This document shows positions 60,281-64,000 of a DNA stretch of 64,000 nucleotides, one piece after another; the first letter of the stretch is position 1; every line of letters begins with the position of its first letter. Source of the DNA: Planctomycetota bacterium. GTDB lineage: Bacteria > Planctomycetota > B15-G4. A model generated the notes under the pieces. It saw only the letters and a program-made list of their open reading frames with translations. It did no database searches and was not told the DNA's origin. Where the stretch lies: positions 1-64,000 of the forward strand of contig JAJDEP010000007.1 of the NCBI GenBank assembly GCA_029259715.1, read 5' to 3'. The position numbers were made by a program, and so were the translations under genes.

Positions 60281-61675
60281 ATGACGATGGCAGAGGTGCC
60301 GGTCAATCCGACCAGCCAGTTCCACGACGCGATCCGTCAGCGCGTCAGCAAGCAGCAGTACGATCTTTGGTTCAAGTCGATCGCGGTGAAGGCCGTCGAG
60401 GACGGGGGCGTCGAACTCTCCGTCGCCAACGCGTTCATCTCCGAGTGGCTCTCGTCGTACTACGCCGAGGTCATCCGCGAGGCGCTCGACAAGGCGCTTA
60501 CGCTGAGCGACGACTTCGCGGTGGAGATCTCGGCACCCGCGCCCGAGGAATCGAGCGGCGGTTACGCCCCGATCGAGATGCCGGCGCCCGTCGACACGCC
60601 CGCGCCCGACCCGACCGCCGACAACCACCAGTTCTTCCTGCAGCACTCCGACGTCGTCCTCAACCCGAAGTACACCTTCGAGAACTTCGTCGCCGGCCCG
60701 AGCAACCAGCTCGCCCACGCGGCCGCGATGGCCGTCGCCGACGCCCCGGCGGGCAGCTACAACCCGCTGTTCCTGCACGGCAACGTCGGCCTCGGCAAGA
60801 CCCACCTGCTCCAGGCCATCTGTCACAAGGCGATGCAGTCGGGCAAGTCCATGAACGTGCTCTACCTCTCGAGTGAGACGTTCGTGAACCAGTTCATCAG
60901 CGCCATCGGCGACGGCGAGCTCGATCGCTTCCGTTACCGCTACCGCAACGTCGACATGCTGCTCATCGACGACATCCACCTGCTGGCGAACAAGGAGCGC
61001 ACCCAGGACGAGTTCTTCCACACGTTCAACGCGCTCTACAACGCCGGCCGCCAGATCGTGCTCAGCAGCGACAGCCCGCCCGGAGAGATCCCCACGCTCA
61101 AGGAGCGGCTGATCAGCCGCTTCAAGTGGGGGCTCGTGGCCGAGATGGCCGCGCCGGGCTACGAGACCCGCCTGGCGATCCTGCGCCGCAAGGCCGCCGA
61201 CCGCGGCGAGCAGATCGCCGAGGAGGTGCTCTCCTTCCTGGCCGAGAACATCGACACGAACATCCGCGAACTCGAGGGCGCCGTGACCAAGGTCGTCGGC
61301 TACGCCCAGCTGATCCACCAGACGGTGGACATCTCGGTGGCCAAGCGCGCCCTGGGGTACCGCGACTCGGGCCGCTCGCCCTCTGTGACCGGCATCGAGC
61401 GCATCCTCGACGTAGTCTGCAAGGACTACGGCGTGCGCATCACCGACCTCCAGGGGCGCAAGCGCACCCAGTCCATCGCCTTCCCGCGCCAGGTGGCCAT
61501 GTTCCTGGCGCGCAAGCTGACGCCCCTCTCCCTCGAGGAGATCGGCGGGCACTTCGGTGGCCGCGACCACTCCACCGTCCTCTATGCCGTCGACAAGATC
61601 CGTCGCCGGACCACCGAGGACGTCGACTTCGCCCGCCAGGTCCGCCGCCTCGAACTGCAGACCCAGGGCCGTTGA
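60281..61675 (+). CDS. dnaA: chromosomal replication initiator protein DnaA
   Basis: Opens the replication origin. 464 residues: an N-terminal helical domain (QYDLWFKSIAVKAVEDGGVELSVAN), a Pro/Glu linker, the AAA+ domain with Walker A GNVGLGKTH (167-174) and Walker B LLIDDIHLL, and the DNA-binding domain ending FGGRDHSTVLYAVDKI (~426-440), the DnaA-box recognition helix. ATG 60281 fits the family; GAGAGGGGA lies ~12 bases upstream. The order dnaA-dnaN-dciA-gyrB is that of the origin region. Confidence 0.97.
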   Translation: MTMAEVPVNPTSQFHDAIRQRVSKQQYDLWFKSIAVKAVEDGGVELSVANAFISEWLSSYYAEVIREALDKALTLSDDFAVEISAPAPEESSGGYAPIEMPAPVDTPAPDPTADNHQFFLQHSDVVLNPKYTFENFVAGPSNQLAHAAAMAVADAPAGSYNPLFLHGNVGLGKTHLLQAICHKAMQSGKSMNVLYLSSETFVNQFISAIGDGELDRFRYRYRNVDMLLIDDIHLLANKERTQDEFFHTFNALYNAGRQIVLSSDSPPGEIPTLKERLISRFKWGLVAEMAAPGYETRLAILRRKAADRGEQIAEEVLSFLAENIDTNIRELEGAVTKVVGYAQLIHQTVDISVAKRALGYRDSGRSPSVTGIERILDVVCKDYGVRITDLQGRKRTQSIAFPRQVAMFLARKLTPLSLEEIGGHFGGRDHSTVLYAVDKIRRRTTEDVDFARQVRRLELQTQGR

Positions 61676-62031
61676 AGCGTCCCGTGGTCAGTTCGTCCGT
61701 GCCTACATCTGGGGGGCGCCGGAGTTGCCCGCCCCACGGGAGTGTTCGAACAACGCTCCCGTTTCGTGCAGGGCCCGGGGAGCGGGGTACCGACATCCCA
61801 CGATCCACCCGGGGCGTCTCCACCGACCGGGTCGGGGCCGACGGTGCGCTTCCCACGAGTCTTGCCGACTCCCCACGAATCGGGCCGGCCTCCTCCGCAC
61901 GGGCCGCCGCCCCTTTGTCTGCACCTGCTCCGACGAATCACGCCGCCGGCGAGAATCGTTCCCCAATTCGTTCACCCTGATGATGAAGAAGAGAATTAAT
62001 TCATCTCTCTCATAAAGAGGGACACCGCCGC
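61676..62031. other. dnaA-dnaN intergenic region, candidate origin segment
   Basis: 356 bases without a gene. The last ~60 bases hold the most AT-rich stretch nearby, including the palindrome GAATTAATTC (61993-62002) and the run GATGATGAAGAAGAG before it. I searched by eye for TTATCCACA-type DnaA boxes and found none. It may still serve as a DNA-unwinding element; the absence of boxes keeps the call weak. Confidence 0.4.
61736..61762 (+). terminator. hairpin after dnaA
   Basis: ACGGGAG pairs with CTCCCGT, followed by TTC; the 13-base loop contains the palindrome TGTTCGAACA. It lies ~60 bases past the dnaA stop and may end that transcript. The inner palindrome may alternatively be a protein-binding site. 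Confidence 0.5.
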
Positions 62032-63132
62032 ATGAAACTCACCACTCCCCGAGAGTCGTTCCTCCACCACCTGCAGCTCGCTGCTTCGGTTTGCCCGACT
62101 CGCAGTCCCCGACCGATCCTGCAGGACGTGATGATCACCGTCGTGCCCGGGAAGCTCGAGATCCTGGCCACCGATGGCGAGGTCTCGCTGCGGACGCGCC
62201 TCGTCGACGAGGGCATCAAGGGCGACGGCACGGCCTGTCTGCCCGCGGCCACGCTGCTCTCGGCGGTGCGCTCGATGAGCGGTGACGAAGTGATCATCGA
62301 GGAGAAGAAATCCCTGCACGAGATCCGTTCGGGGTCAGCGCTGTTCAAGCTCAACGGTGACGAGCCGGATCTGTTCCCGTCGATCCCGACCTTCGAGACG
62401 TCGACCCAGGTGAAAGTTCCCCTGGCGAGCTTCCTCGACCTGTGCAACCGGACCATGTTCGCGGCGGCGCGCGAGATGGGTCGCTACGCCTTCAACGGCG
62501 TGTTGCTCGAAATCGGCAAGGACGAGATCACGATGGTGGCTACCGACGGTCGCCGGCTGGCCCTGGCGCGACTTCCCGGACCGACCGGGGTGTCCGAGTC
62601 GCACTCGCGCATCCTCCCGCTCAAGGGGCTCGTGCAGCTCCAGAAGGCCGGCAGCGAGGACGGCGAGGAGCTGACCATCGGCCTGCTCGAGAACCAGGTC
62701 GCCTTCGACCTGCCCAGCACCGAGATCGTGACCCAGCTCGTGGAGGGCGACTTCCCGGACTTCCGGGCGGTCATCCCGAAGGCCGACGACACGCCCCTCG
62801 ACGTCTCGATGGACACCGCGGAATTCGCCAACGCGATCCGTCGGGCCGCGGTGACCGCCGGCGAAGGCGCTCGCAGCGTCGAGCTGGCCTTCGACAGCGG
62901 CAGCCTCAAAGTCTCGTCCCGCCAGGAAGGGCTGGGTGAGGCCAAGAGCGAGATGGACATCGAATACGCCGGCGACTCGGTGGGAATCCGCTTCAATCCC
63001 GAATTCATCGGGGAGTACCTGCGGGCCCTGCCGGAGACCTCGGTGCGCTTCCGGTTCAAGGACCGGGCCTCGGCGGGCCTGTTCAGCAGCAAGGACGAGT
63101 CGCTCTACGTCGTGATGCCGATCACCTCCTAA
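62032..63132 (+). CDS. dnaN: DNA polymerase III beta subunit (sliding clamp)
   Basis: Ring-shaped clamp that holds the polymerase on DNA. 366 residues in three similar beta domains: MKLTTPRESFLHHLQLAASV...ILQDVMITV, KLNGDEPDLFPSIPTFE, MVATDGRRLALARLP, the VEGDFPDFRAVIPK turn and the C-terminal YVVMPITS, which follows the usual clamp end (xVxMPM+). A weak AGAGGGA site precedes the ATG. No recF follows it. Confidence 0.97.
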   Translation: MKLTTPRESFLHHLQLAASVCPTRSPRPILQDVMITVVPGKLEILATDGEVSLRTRLVDEGIKGDGTACLPAATLLSAVRSMSGDEVIIEEKKSLHEIRSGSALFKLNGDEPDLFPSIPTFETSTQVKVPLASFLDLCNRTMFAAAREMGRYAFNGVLLEIGKDEITMVATDGRRLALARLPGPTGVSESHSRILPLKGLVQLQKAGSEDGEELTIGLLENQVAFDLPSTEIVTQLVEGDFPDFRAVIPKADDTPLDVSMDTAEFANAIRRAAVTAGEGARSVELAFDSGSLKVSSRQEGLGEAKSEMDIEYAGDSVGIRFNPEFIGEYLRALPETSVRFRFKDRASAGLFSSKDESLYVVMPITS

Positions 63133-63158
63133 GCGGGCCTGAGGGAGGGATCAGCGCT

Positions 63159-63473
63159 GTGTCCAAGCGCGGGAAGACCGAGCGGATCGGGGACATCCTG
63201 GCGGACCTGCTGGCTCGCAAGTCCTACGGCAAGCCCCTGGCTCACGAGGGCCTGAGCAAAGCCTGGGCGCGGGCGGCCGGACAACGCCTCGCCGGGAGCA
63301 CTCGGGTGGCGACCTACCGCGACGGGATCCTTACCATAGAGGTGGAGTCTGCTGCCCAGCGGTATGAACTCGAGGCCTTCGGTGGGCCTGAGTTGCTGGC
63401 CCTGCTCCAGCGGGACGAGACCATTCCGGACGTCCGCAAACTCGTCTTCAGGGTGGGCGACAGCACCACATGA
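63159..63473 (+). CDS. DUF721/DciA-like protein
   Basis: 104 residues from a GTG with GGGAGGGA upstream. [40 protein letters not shown] matches the DUF721 domain shared with DciA, the replicative helicase operator of many bacteria. Position between dnaN and gyrB fits a replication role such as helping load DnaB, though this is inferred from the family. Its stop overlaps the gyrB start (ATGA). Confidence 0.9.
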   Translation: MSKRGKTERIGDILADLLARKSYGKPLAHEGLSKAWARAAGQRLAGSTRVATYRDGILTIEVESAAQRYELEAFGGPELLALLQRDETIPDVRKLVFRVGDSTT

Positions 63474-64000
63474 GCCAGACCTACGATTCTTCCTCCATCC
63501 AGGTCCTCGAAGGCCTGGAGGCGGTCCGCAAGCGTCCCGCCATGTACATCGGCGACACGTCGGCCAAGGGCCTGCACCACTGCGTCTTCGAGGTGCTCGA
63601 CAACTCGATCGACGAGGCCATGGGCGGCTTCGCGACCAAGATCGATGTGGTCATCAAGGCGGACGGTTCGGTCCGCGTCGACGACGACGGCCGCGGCATC
63701 CCGGTCGACATCCATCCCACCGAAGGCGTCCCGGCGGTGCAGGTGATCATGTGCAAGCTGCACGCCGGCGGAAAGTTCGACAAGGAGTCCTACCAGGTCT
63801 CCGGTGGACTGCATGGGGTCGGCGTCAGTTGCGTGAATGCACTCTCCGAGTGGTTGAACGTCGAGATCCATCGCGACGGCGCGACCCACACGATGAGCTT
63901 CGGTCGCGGCGCCCCGACGACCGAGCTGGCCAGGACCGGCGACACCGACAAGCACGGCACGACCGTCGTGTTCAAGCCCGACGACCAGATCTTCGACACG
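63470..64000 (+). CDS. gyrB: DNA gyrase subunit B (partial, runs off right edge)
   Basis: The first 177 codons of the ATPase subunit of DNA gyrase, which introduces negative supercoils. Diagnostic GHKL parts: [33 protein letters not shown] (Mg/ATP Asn and Asp), [13 protein letters not shown], and the [19 protein letters not shown] lid. The ATG overlaps the preceding stop by four bases. The rest lies beyond the window; ParE is an alternative, but the origin context favours GyrB. Confidence 0.96.
   Translation, partial: MSQTYDSSSIQVLEGLEAVRKRPAMYIGDTSAKGLHHCVFEVLDNSIDEAMGGFATKIDVVIKADGSVRVDDDGRGIPVDIHPTEGVPAVQVIMCKLHAGGKFDKESYQVSGGLHGVGVSCVNALSEWLNVEIHRDGATHTMSFGRGAPTTELARTGDTDKHGTTVVFKPDDQIFDT

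Noticed and set aside
61979-61993. GATGATGAAGAAGAG as a DnaA-trio element
   Set aside because: The triplet phase does not match the published [G/A]A[T/A] pattern well and no DnaA box lies beside it; kept only as a note on the AT-rich patch.
1-64000. Mobile elements, CRISPR arrays or toxin-antitoxin pairs
   Set aside because: No transposase, integrase, spaced direct repeats or cas genes are visible; codon bias is even across the window.

Overview
The window looks like the origin-proximal part of a high-GC, Gram-negative-type bacterial chromosome. Nearly every gene carries dense, GC-biased codons, and the right end holds dnaA, dnaN, a DUF721/DciA-like gene and the start of gyrB. About 10 kb to the left lie parB and two parS-type palindromes. 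Two large secreted proteins (matrixin/TIG and FG-GAP) end in the same unnamed C-terminal domain. From memory this style of secreted protein is common in Planctomycetota, so I lean that way, but nothing here proves the phylum. I see no insertion sequence, prophage, integrase or CRISPR array; it reads as core chromosome.

Left part (1-13 kb). A secreted matrixin-type metalloprotease with TIG repeats lies directly behind a small secreted protein, and a paralogue of that small protein starts a second unit that runs off the left edge. Next come an ispG-dsbD-folE operon (isoprenoid precursor, periplasmic thiol transfer, folate/pterin), a YqeY-type protein with a promoter almost on top of its start codon, a HEAT-repeat/cyclophilin lipoprotein, a short-chain dehydrogenase, a large FG-GAP repeat secreted protein and tRNA-Arg(CCU).

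Middle part (13-49 kb). An operon of corA, an MscK-like channel, a CPA2 antiporter and an ATP-grasp protein handles ions and osmotic stress. A Pit-type phosphate transporter, mutM with a 42-residue membrane protein and a giant beta-domain protein, and a glycosyltransferase follow. Then comes an ABC ATPase overlapping a 1251-residue permease fused to an AttH/CrtC-type lipocalin domain. After it are a B12-dependent radical SAM protein, an orphan lipoprotein solute-binding protein with DUF362 and YbjN-like partners, a flavoprotein-glycosyltransferase pair, an ArsR-type regulator, purF, pyrB-pyrI coupled to a class III aminotransferase, and a secreted protein that ends in a GspG-like pseudopilin domain.

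Right part (49-64 kb). parB with two parS sites sits beside a protein whose C-terminus is an HPr domain. Divergently, a tightly packed run begins with a sigma-70 factor whose best start is an ATC codon. It continues through hemW, a pabA/trpG-type amidotransferase, pyrF, bshC-bshB-bshA (a complete bacillithiol pathway) and a cysteine desulfurase. dnaA follows with its own TTGACA promoter. No canonical DnaA boxes were found by eye; the dnaA-dnaN gap has the only clear AT-rich patch nearby. recF is absent between dnaN and gyrB.

The most unusual items are the permease-lipocalin fusion, the HPr fusion, the ATC start of the sigma factor, the shared C-terminal domain, the protease/partner-protein module and the short or leaderless transcripts inferred from -10 boxes lying next to start codons.
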